A stretch of DNA of 64,000 nucleotides from Streptomyces albicerus (GTDB taxonomy: Bacteria; Actinomycetota; Actinomycetes; Streptomycetales; Streptomycetaceae), in the NCBI RefSeq assembly GCF_008905045.1, contig NZ_VWMY01000005.1, positions 124,001-188,000 on the forward strand. The letters are read 5' to 3'. The notes beneath the pieces were generated by a model that was not told where the DNA came from, did no database searches, and was given only the letters and a program-made list of their open reading frames with translations. This document shows, in pieces, positions 8,367-17,438 of the stretch (position 1 is the stretch's first letter; each line of letters starts with the position of its first letter). Both the position numbers and the translations under genes were made by a program.

Positions 8367-10936
8367 GCATCACCGACCGCCACTCCGGCATACCCGCACA
8401 GACGCACGCCCCCAGCCACGCCCTGGTGCCCTACGGCCAGGGACGGATCCGGGGGCTGGACGCCGGTGAACTGGGCACGCACGGCATCGCCATGGACCGG
8501 CTGGTGGCCCTCGGGCTCCCGGTGGTGCCCGGACTGACGGTGCCGGCAGGCTCGGCCGCGTCGCTGTGCGAGCCGGGTACCGCCCGCACCGCCCTGGAAC
8601 TCGTGGAGCAGCTGTCGGGACGGCGGATCGGTGACCGGAGCAGGCCGCTGCTGCTGCGTCTGTCGGCGAGCGCGTCGACCGAGGTCGCCGGGCTGCCGCC
8701 GGAACTCGCCTGCATCGGTATCACCCCGGCCGACGCCGATGGCCTCCGTGCCGTCATCGGCCGCGACGAGGTGCTGTACGAGGTATGGGCGGCCACCGTC
8801 CGCATGATCGCCGAGTACGCCCTTGACGTGCCCGCACCGGAGCTCGACGACGCATCGCTCGACGCCCCTGATGCCAGGGCTCGCGTCGACGCACTGCTGT
8901 CGACGGTCGCCCGGCACGCCGAGCGGCCGTACCCGGACGACCCGGCCGAGCAGCTCGCGCTGGCTGCTCGGGCGGTGCTGGGGCGGTGGGCCTCACCCCG
9001 GGCCAGGCGATCCCGCAAAGCCCAGCGGCTCCCCGCGGAGCTGGGCATCGCACTGCATGTCCAGGCCGTGCGCATCGGGCCATGGGACCACTCCGGCTTC
9101 GGCACGGCGGTCAGCCGGCACCCCGACAGCGGCCGCTTCTCGCCGCAGGGCTCCTTCTTCCGGGGCGTACGCCGCAGCGCGCCGCCCCCGCGCACGGGCG
9201 AGCCGCTGGAGAAGCTGGGCGGGAGTACCGCGCTGCTCGAGCACTCGCTGCTCACCCTCGAACGTCATCTGCACGCCCCGGTCACCGTCGACTTCGAGGT
9301 GCGCGACGGCGAGATCTCGCTGCTGGCCGCCTCGGCGCAGAGCCGCCCGCCGCTCCGTGCGGCGGTGTGCCTCGCCGCGGACCTGGCCGGGGACGGCGCG
9401 CTCGACCGGGATGAGGCCGTACGCCGGATCAGCCCCGCTCAGGTGCAGGAACTGCTGCACCCCCAGCTCCGGCTGACCGGCGGCGAGCAGCTCCTGGTGA
9501 AAGGGCTGCCCGCCTCCCCGGGGGCGGCGACCGGCGCGATCGTCCTGTCCAGCGAACGGGCCCTCGAACTGGCCGCGGACGGCACGGATGTCGTGCTCGT
9601 GGCGCATGAGACGACTCCGGGTGACGTCCCCGGCATGCTGGCCGCCGTCGCCGTACTGACCGGCAGCGGCGGCATCGCCTCACACGCCGCGGTGGTGGCG
9701 CGCGGTGCGGGCAAACCCGCCGTGTGCGGCGCCGAAGGACTGCGTGCCGACCGGGCCGCCGGCACCGTACGGATCGGCGACCGGGTGCTGCGCGAGGGCG
9801 ATCCCGTCTCGCTGGACGGCCGTACCGGAGCCGTCTACGCGGGGACGCTGAGCGTCAGCGTCGCCGGACCGCCACCCGAACTGTCCACCCTGCTGGAGTG
9901 GGCGGACGGCATGCGCCGGCTGGGCGTGCGGGCCAACGCCGACACCGCCGCCGAGGTGAGCACCGCCATTGCCCTGGGCGCGGCGGGTGTCGGGCTGTGC
10001 CGTACGGAGCACCAGTTCCTCGGCGACCGGCTGCCGCTGATCCGCCGGGTGATCCTGGCCGCCGACGCCGCGGCCCGGGACGAGGCGCTGCTGGCACTGG
10101 AACAGGCCCAGCACGAGGACTTCAAGGCCCTGCTGACCGCGGTCGGCAACCGGCCGGTGACCGTACGCCTGCTGGACGCCCCGCTGCACGAGTTCCTGCC
10201 CGCCGCCGGGGAGGCGCAGGACGCCGCCGAGGAGCAGCGGGCCGCCGCACTGCGCGAGGCGAATCCGATGCTCGGTCTGCGCGGCGTGCGCCTGGCCCTG
10301 CTGCACGAGCGGCTCTACCCGGCGCAGGCCGAGGCGCTCTTCACCGCCTGGGCCGATGTCGCCGCCACCGGAGTCCGGCCCGAGCTCGAGGTGATGATCC
10401 CGCTCGTCAGCCTGCCGGAGGAACTGGCCGCCGCGGCCGCGTACGTACGGGGCGCCGCCGAGGCGGTCGCCGCCCGCACCGGCGTGGAGGTCCCGTACCG
10501 GCTCGGCACGATGATCGAGACACCGCGGGCCGCGCTGCTGGCCGGCGAACTCGCCGAACACGCCGAGTTCTTCTCCTTCGGCACCAACGACCTCACCCAG
10601 CTCACCTACGGATTCTCCCGGGACGACGTCGAGCGCCAGGTCCTCGCCTCGTACCAGGAACGCGGGTTCCTCACGGCCAGCCCGTTCGCCCGGCTCGATC
10701 CGCACGGGGTGGGCGCGCTGATCGCCCTGGCGGTGGAGCGGGCACGGAGCGTACGCCCCGACATCAAGCTGGGCGTGTGCGGTGAGCACGGCGGGGATCC
10801 GGAGTCGATCGCCTTCTGCGACGGCCTGGGCCTCGACTACGTCTCCTGCTCCGCGCACCGCGTGCCGGTCGCCCGGATGGCGGCCGCGCACAGTGCCCTG
10901 AGCGAGCGGCGTCACGACAGCGGGAGCGCACGATGA
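8363..10936 (+). CDS. Pyruvate,phosphate dikinase-like PEP-utilizing enzyme with degenerate ATP-grasp
   Basis: An 857-residue protein close to PPDK in length and domain order. The swivelling domain is intact: SGGIASHAAVVARG with the phospho-acceptor His441. The PEP/pyruvate domain is intact: GLCRTEHQF, VRLLDAPLHEFLP, NPMLGLRGVRL, FGTNDLTQ (about 739-746) and GVCGEHGGDP with Cys806. The N-terminal ATP-grasp half is recognisable but altered: RLSAS at 99-103 replaces the usual RSGAR, and the later GTGVAFTRDP-like and QTR motifs are changed to GFGTAVSRHP and AQSR. It may therefore use PEP but not ATP (inference). TTG start at 8363 with AAGGAG six bases upstream. Confidence 0.85.
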   Translation: MSITDRHSGIPAQTHAPSHALVPYGQGRIRGLDAGELGTHGIAMDRLVALGLPVVPGLTVPAGSAASLCEPGTARTALELVEQLSGRRIGDRSRPLLLRLSASASTEVAGLPPELACIGITPADADGLRAVIGRDEVLYEVWAATVRMIAEYALDVPAPELDDASLDAPDARARVDALLSTVARHAERPYPDDPAEQLALAARAVLGRWASPRARRSRKAQRLPAELGIALHVQAVRIGPWDHSGFGTAVSRHPDSGRFSPQGSFFRGVRRSAPPPRTGEPLEKLGGSTALLEHSLLTLERHLHAPVTVDFEVRDGEISLLAASAQSRPPLRAAVCLAADLAGDGALDRDEAVRRISPAQVQELLHPQLRLTGGEQLLVKGLPASPGAATGAIVLSSERALELAADGTDVVLVAHETTPGDVPGMLAAVAVLTGSGGIASHAAVVARGAGKPAVCGAEGLRADRAAGTVRIGDRVLREGDPVSLDGRTGAVYAGTLSVSVAGPPPELSTLLEWADGMRRLGVRANADTAAEVSTAIALGAAGVGLCRTEHQFLGDRLPLIRRVILAADAAARDEALLALEQAQHEDFKALLTAVGNRPVTVRLLDAPLHEFLPAAGEAQDAAEEQRAAALREANPMLGLRGVRLALLHERLYPAQAEALFTAWADVAATGVRPELEVMIPLVSLPEELAAAAAYVRGAAEAVAARTGVEVPYRLGTMIETPRAALLAGELAEHAEFFSFGTNDLTQLTYGFSRDDVERQVLASYQERGFLTASPFARLDPHGVGALIALAVERARSVRPDIKLGVCGEHGGDPESIAFCDGLGLDYVSCSAHRVPVARMAAAHSALSERRHDSGSAR

Positions 10937-12051
10937 CGAGCACTGCGACCGACGGCACGGCGCTGTCCGACGCCGAACTGGACGACCTCCGCGAGACCGT
11001 ACGGTCGGTGTGCGCCGATGCCGGCGGCACCGCCGCGGTGCGGCGGCTGGCCGAGCAATCGCCGGGTATCGACGCCGAGTTGTGGGACACCCTCGGCCGG
11101 CAGGTCGGCCTCGCGGCCCTCGGGCTGCCCGAGGCGGCCGGAGGCATCGGCGGCCTCGCCGAGATCGCCGCGGTCTGCGAGGAACTGGGCCGGACGCTGT
11201 CGCCCGTACCGCTCCTGTCCTCCACTGTGCTGGCCGGGCAGGTACTGGCCGGCTGCGGCACGGCCGACGAGGCCCTGGCGGAGCTGGCCGAGGGCAGGGT
11301 GCACGCCCTGGCGGTGGCGGCGCCCGACGGAGCGTGGCGGCCGGACGCCGTGCCGGTGGCCGTGACCTGGCGGGGCGGCGTCCCGCACCTCGACGGCACC
11401 GCTCCCTTCGTACTGGACGGCGCCGACGCCGAAGGCCTGGTCGTCGCCGCTGCCGGGGCCGACGGCCTGGACCTCTTCCTCGCCGACCCGCGCGAGCCGG
11501 GGGTGACCGTCCGCCGGGTGCCCACCCTGGACCTCAGCCGCGGACAGGCGGTCGTCTCCTTCTCCGGCGCCCGTGCCCGGCCCCTGACCGCCGGGGGCGA
11601 GGGGGCGGACATCGTGAGCCGCGCCCTGGACGTGGCCCTGGTCGCCCTGGCAGCCGAGCAACTCGGCGGCGCACAGGCCGCGTTGGACATGACGGTGGCC
11701 CATGTACGGGACCGCACGCAGTTCGGCAGGGCCATCGGGGGCTTCCAGGCGGTCAAACACACCTGTGCCGAGATGCTGCTCCAGGTCGAGGCCGCGCGGT
11801 CGGCGGTGGTGCGCGCGGTCCGGGCGGCCGATTCGCCCGAGACGCTGGCCGAAGCGGCGGCGGTGGCCCAGGCGTGGTGCGGCGAGGCGTTCGTGTTCGT
11901 GGCCGCCGAGTGCGTTCAATTGCACGGCGGCATGGGCTTCACGTGGGAGCACGACGCACACCTCTACTTCCGGCGTGCCCAGTCCGACGCCGTCCTGCTG
12001 GGCGGCGCCGCGCACCACCGGGAACGGCTGGCCGGGCTGCTCGGCTGGTGA
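10933..12051 (+). CDS. Acyl-CoA dehydrogenase, short or non-canonical type
   Basis: The 372-residue product has an ACAD N-terminal helical region (GLAALGLPEAAGGIGGLAEIAAVCEELG) and a C-terminal FAD domain (RTQFGRAIGGFQAVKH and QLHGGMGFTWEHDAHLYFRRA). The central strands normally carrying the FAD/substrate loop are shortened and lack the usual TEP signature, as in the partner subunits of heteromeric steroid ACADs. It could be one chain of a hetero-oligomer. ATGA overlap with the preceding PPDK-like gene indicates translational coupling. Confidence 0.85.
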   Translation: MTSTATDGTALSDAELDDLRETVRSVCADAGGTAAVRRLAEQSPGIDAELWDTLGRQVGLAALGLPEAAGGIGGLAEIAAVCEELGRTLSPVPLLSSTVLAGQVLAGCGTADEALAELAEGRVHALAVAAPDGAWRPDAVPVAVTWRGGVPHLDGTAPFVLDGADAEGLVVAAAGADGLDLFLADPREPGVTVRRVPTLDLSRGQAVVSFSGARARPLTAGGEGADIVSRALDVALVALAAEQLGGAQAALDMTVAHVRDRTQFGRAIGGFQAVKHTCAEMLLQVEAARSAVVRAVRAADSPETLAEAAAVAQAWCGEAFVFVAAECVQLHGGMGFTWEHDAHLYFRRAQSDAVLLGGAAHHRERLAGLLGW

Positions 12052-12106
12052 CTTCGCCCGCGGTCACAGCACCGCGGGACGACCGTGCAGAAGAGGGCAG
12101 GACGGC

Positions 12107-12526
12107 ATGATCACCAGACTCATCGACGAGGGCCTGTTCGAGAGCGTGGTTCCACCGCGCCTCACCGGCGCGCGCTGCTCCGGGTGCGCCACCGTGGTCT
12201 TCCCCCGGCAGGACTCGTGCCCCAAGTGCTCGGACGGAGCCATGTCCGCGCATGTGCTGCCGGTGAGCGGACGCGTGTGGTCGTGGACGCTGCAGGCGTT
12301 CGCGCCCAAGCCGCCGTACCGGCCGCCGAACGGTGGCTACCGGCCCTACCACGTGGGCTATGTCGACCTCGGCGAGGTGCTGGTCGAGGCACGGCTGGAG
12401 GTTCCCCGCGCCGAGATACGGATCGGGCTTCCGGTCCGGCTCACCACGGTGCCCGCGTACCACGACGAGGACGGAACCGAGGTGCTGACCTTCGCGTTCC
12501 GCCCGGACGGGGAAGGGGAGCGATGA
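12107..12526 (+). CDS. Zn-ribbon/OB-fold protein (DUF35 family)
   Basis: 139 residues with an N-terminal rubredoxin-like zinc ribbon (Cys24-x2-Cys27 and Cys38-x2-Cys41) followed by an OB-fold (VSGRVWSWTLQAFAPK, YHVGYVDLGE). DUF35 proteins are partners of SCP2-type thiolases or of CoA lyases, where they help bind the CoA ester. Its stop overlaps the ATG of the thiolase at 12523 (ATGA), the standard arrangement. This supports a thiolase/DUF35 complex acting on an unusual acyl-CoA. Confidence 0.9.
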   Translation: MITRLIDEGLFESVVPPRLTGARCSGCATVVFPRQDSCPKCSDGAMSAHVLPVSGRVWSWTLQAFAPKPPYRPPNGGYRPYHVGYVDLGEVLVEARLEVPRAEIRIGLPVRLTTVPAYHDEDGTEVLTFAFRPDGEGER

Positions 12527-13677
12527 GCCGCAGCGACGAGGTCTATGTCGTCGGCTGCGGCATGCATCCCTTCGGCCGCGACGACACCGTCACCGGAATG
12601 GACATGGCCGCGCGGGCCGTGCGCGAGGCACTGGCCGACGCCGGTGTCGCCTGGGAGGACATCGGTTACGCGGCGGGCGGCTCCGACGTGTCCGGCAAGC
12701 CCGACACGCTGGTGGGCCGGCTGGGCCTGACCGGTGTGCCGTTCGTCAACTTGCAGAACGGCTGCGCGACCGGCGCTTCGACGGTGCTCGCGGTGGCCAA
12801 CGCACTGCGTGCGGGCGAGGCCTCGCTCGGGCTGGCCGTGGGCTTCGACAAGCACGAGCGGGGCGCTTTCCACGTCTCCGCGGCCCGCTACGGACTGCCC
12901 GACTGGTACGCCGAGACCGGCATGATGCTGACCACCCAGTTCTTCGCGCTGAAGACCCAGCGGTACCTGTACGAGCACGGGATCTCCGAGCGGGCACTGG
13001 CGAGGGTGGCCGCGCGGGCCTTCCGCAACGGTTCCCAACACCCCCTGGCATGGCGGCGCAAGGAGCTGACGGAACAGGAGATCCTCGACTCCGCCGAGGT
13101 CAGCCCGCCCCTCACCCAGTACATGTTCTGCTCGCCGGGGCAGGGAGCGGTGGCGCTGGTCCTTGCGCTCGGCGACCGTGCCTTCGACCTGTGCGAACGG
13201 CCGGTCAAGCTGGCCGCGCTGGCCTTCCGGACCCGAGGGTTCGGCTCGTTCGAGGTGTTCTCGCCCTGGCTGCCGCCCGGACCCCACCGCAGCCCGAGTG
13301 TCGACGCCGCGCAGGCGGCCTTCCGCACCGCGGGTCTGCGGCCCGCGGACGTACAGGTCGCCCAGTTGCAGGACACCGACAGCGGCTCGGAACTGATCCA
13401 TCTGGCGGAGACCGGACTGTGCGGCGACGGCGAGCAGGAGGAACTGCTGGCCGGTGGGGACACCGACCCCACGGGCCGGATCCCGGTCAACACCGACGGC
13501 GGCTGCCTGGCCGGCGGCGAGCCCGTCGGCGCCTCGGGACTGCGCCAGTTCCACGAGGTCGTACGGCAGTTGCAGGGCCGGGCACCGGGAGCGCAGGTGC
13601 CGGGCGCTCCCCGGGTCGGCTTCACCCATGTGTACGGAGCACCCGGGATCAGCGCCTGCTCGGTGCTGACGGTCTGA
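12523..13677 (+). CDS. SCP2-type thiolase family protein
   Basis: A 384-residue thiolase-fold protein. The nucleophilic Cys is in NLQNGCATGAST (about residues 77-88); the C-terminal end has the GFTHVYGAPGISACSVL segment with a second Cys, and a conserved NTDGGCLAGGEPVGASG loop replaces the NxxGGxxxxGHP motif of classical thiolases. Enzymes of this kind cleave or condense beta-keto acyl-CoAs, and some act as aldolases together with DUF35 proteins. ATGA overlap with the DUF35 gene. Confidence 0.88.
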   Translation: MSRSDEVYVVGCGMHPFGRDDTVTGMDMAARAVREALADAGVAWEDIGYAAGGSDVSGKPDTLVGRLGLTGVPFVNLQNGCATGASTVLAVANALRAGEASLGLAVGFDKHERGAFHVSAARYGLPDWYAETGMMLTTQFFALKTQRYLYEHGISERALARVAARAFRNGSQHPLAWRRKELTEQEILDSAEVSPPLTQYMFCSPGQGAVALVLALGDRAFDLCERPVKLAALAFRTRGFGSFEVFSPWLPPGPHRSPSVDAAQAAFRTAGLRPADVQVAQLQDTDSGSELIHLAETGLCGDGEQEELLAGGDTDPTGRIPVNTDGGCLAGGEPVGASGLRQFHEVVRQLQGRAPGAQVPGAPRVGFTHVYGAPGISACSVLTV

Positions 13678-13714
13678 CATCGGTGCCGACGGTCTGAAAG
13701 GCGGCGGGCACACC

Positions 13715-14419
13715 ATGCAGCACAGCGACAGAACCGCACTCGTCACCGGCGGTGCGCGCGGAATCGGCCTGGAGATATGCCGACAGCTCGCGGACCAGGG
13801 GCTGCGGGTCCTGGTCGGGGCACGAAGACTCGAGGCGGCCGAGGAGGCCTGCCGCGCCATCGGTCCGGCGGCGCTGCCGCTGGCCCTGGACGTGGCCTCC
13901 GCGAAGAGCGTCACCGAAGCGGTCCGGGAGGCCGGGCAGCTGACCGGCGGGATCGACGTCCTGGTGAACAACGCGGGAGTGTCCCTGGACGGCGAGCTAC
14001 GGCCCCCGTACTTCGACGAGGAGACCCTGCGCACGACCCTGGACACGAACCTCACGGGTGCCTGGCGCCTGGCGGAAGCCGTCGTGCCGGGCATGGTGGA
14101 GGCCGGCTACGGACGGGTGGTCAACGTCACCAGCTCGTACGGTTCGTTCGCGCTGATGGACTCCGGCCGCCACCCGGCCTACCGGATCTCCAAGACCGCC
14201 CTCAACGCCCTGACCCGTATGCTCGCGGCCGAACTGGCGGGCACCGGCGTCCTGGTCAACGCCGCCGACCCGGGCTGGACGCGCAGCGGCATGGGCGGCC
14301 CGTCCGCGCCGCGGGGTCCGGAGGCCGGCGCGGACACCACGGTCTGGCTGGCGACCCTTCCCGAGGGCGACGGGACGACGGGCGGGCTGTTCGCCGAACG
14401 CAAGCCACTGCCCTGGTGA
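13715..14419 (+). CDS. SDR-family NAD(P)-dependent oxidoreductase
   Basis: A 234-residue classical SDR. Cofactor motif TGGARGIG at about residues 10-17, NNAG at about 86-89, and a catalytic Ser (TSSYGS) with Tyr/Lys in YRISK (about 154-158). No membrane segment. It probably oxidises a 3-hydroxyacyl-CoA or reduces a ketone of the catabolic intermediate. Last gene of the 7728-14419 operon; it faces the TetR gene tail to tail with six bases between them. Confidence 0.88.
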   Translation: MQHSDRTALVTGGARGIGLEICRQLADQGLRVLVGARRLEAAEEACRAIGPAALPLALDVASAKSVTEAVREAGQLTGGIDVLVNNAGVSLDGELRPPYFDEETLRTTLDTNLTGAWRLAEAVVPGMVEAGYGRVVNVTSSYGSFALMDSGRHPAYRISKTALNALTRMLAAELAGTGVLVNAADPGWTRSGMGGPSAPRGPEAGADTTVWLATLPEGDGTTGGLFAERKPLPW

Positions 14420-14425
14420 ACCGCC

Positions 14426-15082
14426 TCAGGCGGATGCGGTGGTCGGCTTCTGTTCAGCGGCGACGATACGCAGCGACAGGGCCCTGACCGCTTCCTGTAC
14501 GGACCGGGAGGGCAGCTGGGACAGCGGCCCGCCCTCCGCCCGCAACGCGGTGACGAGGATGGTCGTACTGATCAGCGTGCGGACCGCGAGCGCCTGCGCC
14601 GCATGCCGTGACTTGGCCGCCCGGGGACTGCGGGTGCTGCCCTCCGGCAGATAGTCGTAGGCCCGCTGGATGTGCCGCTGCTCGAACTCGTCCCGCAGCG
14701 CCTTGACATTGCCGTTGGCCGAGGCGATCTGTACCTGGTACAGCCGGGCCTCTTCCGGGTTCTTCTCCACCCAGTCCCACACCGCGTCGATGACCCGCAG
14801 CAGACCCTCCGGGCTACCCGGCTCGGACTCCGGCCGGGCCGCCTCCACCACCGCGTTCAGCTGGTCGAAGACCCGTCGCATGGCGAGTTCGAGCAGCTCC
14901 TCTTTGCCGTCGAAGTGGTAGTAGACGGCCGTGGGCACCACCTGGGCCTCGTCCGCGATGTCCTGGATGCTGGTCTCAGCGAATCCGTTGCGCCCGAACA
15001 CGCGCACGGCGGCGGTGATGATGTGCTGCCGTCGCGAGGGTCGGTGGGCGGGCTGCTTGCCGTTCTGCGCTGTGGCCATCAT
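14426..15082 (-). CDS. TetR/AcrR-family transcriptional regulator
   Basis: 218 residues. The N-terminal helix-turn-helix is clear: ITAAVRVFGRNGFAETSIQDIADEA, then TAVYYHFDGKEELLELAM. The C-terminal ligand domain resembles TetR_C regulators of lipid catabolism (KstR-like). ATG at 15082 or the next codon. It is divergent from the TetR gene at 15223, across a gap of 140 bases that probably holds both operators. A likely repressor of parts of the island, with an acyl-CoA or pathway intermediate as ligand (inference). Confidence 0.88.
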   Translation of the reverse strand: MMATAQNGKQPAHRPSRRQHIITAAVRVFGRNGFAETSIQDIADEAQVVPTAVYYHFDGKEELLELAMRRVFDQLNAVVEAARPESEPGSPEGLLRVIDAVWDWVEKNPEEARLYQVQIASANGNVKALRDEFEQRHIQRAYDYLPEGSTRSPRAAKSRHAAQALAVRTLISTTILVTALRAEGGPLSQLPSRSVQEAVRALSLRIVAAEQKPTTASA

Positions 15083-15222
15083 GCTCCCCTGGCGGCTGGC
15101 GTGAACCCGCTTCTGTGGGCCCTGTCACTGACCATGCTATCCAGTAACTCTGCCAGGTCGACGCCGTAATTCCTGCTACGTGTGTGCAGTCGGAGCACGT
15201 GGGTCCCGGCATACTTGACACC

Positions 15223-15834
15223 ATGACGACATCCGGAGCCCGCGCCGCGCACCGTCCTTCGCGCAAGCAGTGGGTGATCGAAGCGGCCACGGAGCTGTTC
15301 GCCACCCAGTCGCCGGACGAGGTGACGGTGGCCGACATCGCCGCTCGTGCGGAGATGACCTCGGCAGCGGTGTACTACCACTTCTCCTCCAAGGACCAGG
15401 TCCTGGTGGAGGGCATGCGGGTGTTCGCCGCCGCGCTGCGCGAACACCTGCAGGCGCTCACGGAGGCCCACCCGTCCGGTGCGGAGATCGGTCCTGCCAT
15501 CACCACGCTGGTGGCCTGGCTGGGCGAGCAGCGGTCCGCCGCCACCGTGTTCTTCGTGTCCTCGGCCGGCATGAGCCAGGAGGCGGAGGCGCTGCGCCAG
15601 GAGAGCCGGACGCAGTTGCTGGAGGAACTGGTGCGGCTGATCCGCAAGGCCCGTGAGCCGCTCTCCGACGCGGAGGCGGCGGTGATCGCTCTGGGTCTGC
15701 TGGCGCTGCTGGAGACCGCGGCGATCTCGCAGGTCCGCGGGGACGACGTCTACCGCTCGCTCGGACACCGCTCCTTCGTCCGCGAGGTCGGCCGCCTCGC
15801 CGAGCAGATCGCCGACCCGGCGACGGCCGAATAG
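15223..15834 (+). CDS. TetR/AcrR-family transcriptional regulator
   Basis: 203 residues with an HTH (WVIEAATELFATQSPDEVTVADIAARA, then AAVYYHFSSKDQVLVEGM). An upstream in-frame ATG at 15184 would add 13 residues; the ATG at 15223 places the HTH at the usual distance. It is divergent from another TetR gene and convergent with the E2 gene. Two adjacent TetR genes in one island suggest separate control of the acyl-CoA operon and of the dehydrogenase or oxygenase operons. Confidence 0.85.
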   Translation: MTTSGARAAHRPSRKQWVIEAATELFATQSPDEVTVADIAARAEMTSAAVYYHFSSKDQVLVEGMRVFAAALREHLQALTEAHPSGAEIGPAITTLVAWLGEQRSAATVFFVSSAGMSQEAEALRQESRTQLLEELVRLIRKAREPLSDAEAAVIALGLLALLETAAISQVRGDDVYRSLGHRSFVREVGRLAEQIADPATAE

Positions 15835-15850
15835 TCCTGCCACCGAGAGA

Positions 15851-17434
15851 TCAGACCAGCAGCCGTAGTGGCTTGCGCAGCAGGTCACCGACCGTGCGCA
15901 GATACTCGGCCGCGGGTGCCCCGTCGACGGCACGGTGGTCGAAGGTGAGGCTCAGGGTGAGCACCTGCGTCCGCAGCGGCCGGTCATCCACCCACTCGAC
16001 ACCGTCCCTGAGCCGGCCCACGCCGAGGATGGCGACATTGCCGGGGTTGATCACGGGGGTGAAGAAGTCGACGCCGTATCCGCCCAGTGAGGTGACGGTG
16101 AAGGTGGCCCCTTCCAGCTGGGCCGGGGAGATCCGCCCCTCGCGCGCGGACTCGGCCAGGGCCCTCGAACGGCGGGCGATCTCGGGCAGCGGCAGCACCA
16201 CCGCGTCCTCGATCACCGGGACCATCAGGCCGCCCGGAACGGCCACCGCGAATCCGAGGTGGATGTCGCCGAGCAGGTGGATGCCGTCCTCGCGCACCGT
16301 CGCGTTGAGCAGCGGGTGCTCGCGCAGGGCCAGCGCGGCGGCCTTCAACAGGAAGTCGTTGAGGCTGGGCACCGGCAGGTCGCTGTCTGCCCATTCCTCC
16401 TTGAGCTTGGACCGCAAGGACACCACGGCGTCCATCCGCACCTCGTAACCGTGCGTCAGCTGCGCCATCTCCTGGAGGCTGGCGTGCATCCGGCGGGCGA
16501 TGGTGCCGCGCATCCCGGTGAGCGGGATGACATCCCCCGCCTGAGGAACGGTGCCCGGGCGGCGAGCCGGGCGGGCGGCTGCCGGTTCGGGCGTCCCGTT
16601 GACGGCGTCGAGGTCGGATCTGCGGATCCGGCCGCCCGCACCGGTGGCCCGTACCTCGGAGAGGTCGATGCCCCGCTCCTTCGCCAGCCGGCGGACCAGC
16701 GGTGAGACGGGGACGACGGAGTCGACGGGCAGGACAGAGGGGGCCGGTGCCACTGGGGAGGGCTCCGGTGCCTGCGGCGAGGCGGCAGCGGCGGCGAGGA
16801 AGTCCTCCACGTCCTCCGAGACGATCCGGCCGCCGGGTCCGGTGCCGCGTACGACGGTGAGATCGACACCGGCCTCGGCCGCCACGCGTCGGGCGTTGGG
16901 GGAGGCCAGGAGTCGGCCACCGCGACCGACGGAGCCCGCGCTGCCATTGAGGGCGGGCGCCGCGGAGCCGGCGCCGCCGTTACCGGACGGTGCCGTGCCC
17001 GCGCCGTTGCCCTTGGCTGTCGGGGCTGCGGAAGTCCCGGTGCCGTCGAATGCCGACGCCAGGGAGACGGCGGCCACGGCCACGGGCTCCGCGGCCGTAC
17101 CACTGGACCCGGACCCGGACCCGGACCCGGACCCGGATCTGGACCCGGCCCCGGATTCGGCAGGCTTCGGCGCACCCCCCGGCTCCGGCGGCCGCTCTCC
17201 CTCCGCCAGCAGCCAGCCGATGAGCGCCCCGGCGGGGACCGTGGTCCCGGCCTGGACCACGGGGTGGAACAATCCACCGGCCTCCGCCTCGACGTCCACG
17301 TCGACCTTGTCGGTGGCCAGCCGGAGCAGGGCGTCGCCCTCGGAGACAGCGGTGCCGGTGGGCACGAGCCACTCGTCGATCGTGCCTTCCTGCATGGTCA
17401 GGCCGATCTTCGGCAGCAGAACCTCGACCGCCAC
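15851..17434 (-). CDS. 2-oxoacid dehydrogenase E2, dihydrolipoamide acyltransferase with two E3-binding domains
   Basis: 527 residues from the GTG at 17434 (an ATG at 17488 would overlap E1b by 50 bases). Layout: a lipoyl domain with Lys43 in ATDKVDVD, then a linker rich in Gly/Ser/Ala. Two consecutive peripheral-subunit-binding domains follow (LASPNARRVAAEAGVDL at about 176 and VSPLVRRLAKERGIDLSEV at about 242). The catalytic domain has HRAVDGAPAAEYL near the C-terminus. It transfers the acyl group to CoA. Two PSBDs are unusual. Last gene of the E1a-E1b-E2 operon; no E3 gene is in the window. Confidence 0.9.
   Translation of the reverse strand: MAVEVLLPKIGLTMQEGTIDEWLVPTGTAVSEGDALLRLATDKVDVDVEAEAGGLFHPVVQAGTTVPAGALIGWLLAEGERPPEPGGAPKPAESGAGSRSGSGSGSGSGSSGTAAEPVAVAAVSLASAFDGTGTSAAPTAKGNGAGTAPSGNGGAGSAAPALNGSAGSVGRGGRLLASPNARRVAAEAGVDLTVVRGTGPGGRIVSEDVEDFLAAAAASPQAPEPSPVAPAPSVLPVDSVVPVSPLVRRLAKERGIDLSEVRATGAGGRIRRSDLDAVNGTPEPAAARPARRPGTVPQAGDVIPLTGMRGTIARRMHASLQEMAQLTHGYEVRMDAVVSLRSKLKEEWADSDLPVPSLNDFLLKAAALALREHPLLNATVREDGIHLLGDIHLGFAVAVPGGLMVPVIEDAVVLPLPEIARRSRALAESAREGRISPAQLEGATFTVTSLGGYGVDFFTPVINPGNVAILGVGRLRDGVEWVDDRPLRTQVLTLSLTFDHRAVDGAPAAEYLRTVGDLLRKPLRLLV
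17105..17146. repeat. Hexanucleotide GGACCC tandem repeat inside the E2 linker
   Basis: Five GGACCC copies from 17105 to 17134, one altered copy (GGATCT) and one more GGACCC. On the coding strand this gives an alternating Gly-Ser linker after the lipoyl domain. Length variation would change linker length without shifting the frame. Confidence 0.8.
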
Positions 17435-17438
17435 GGCG

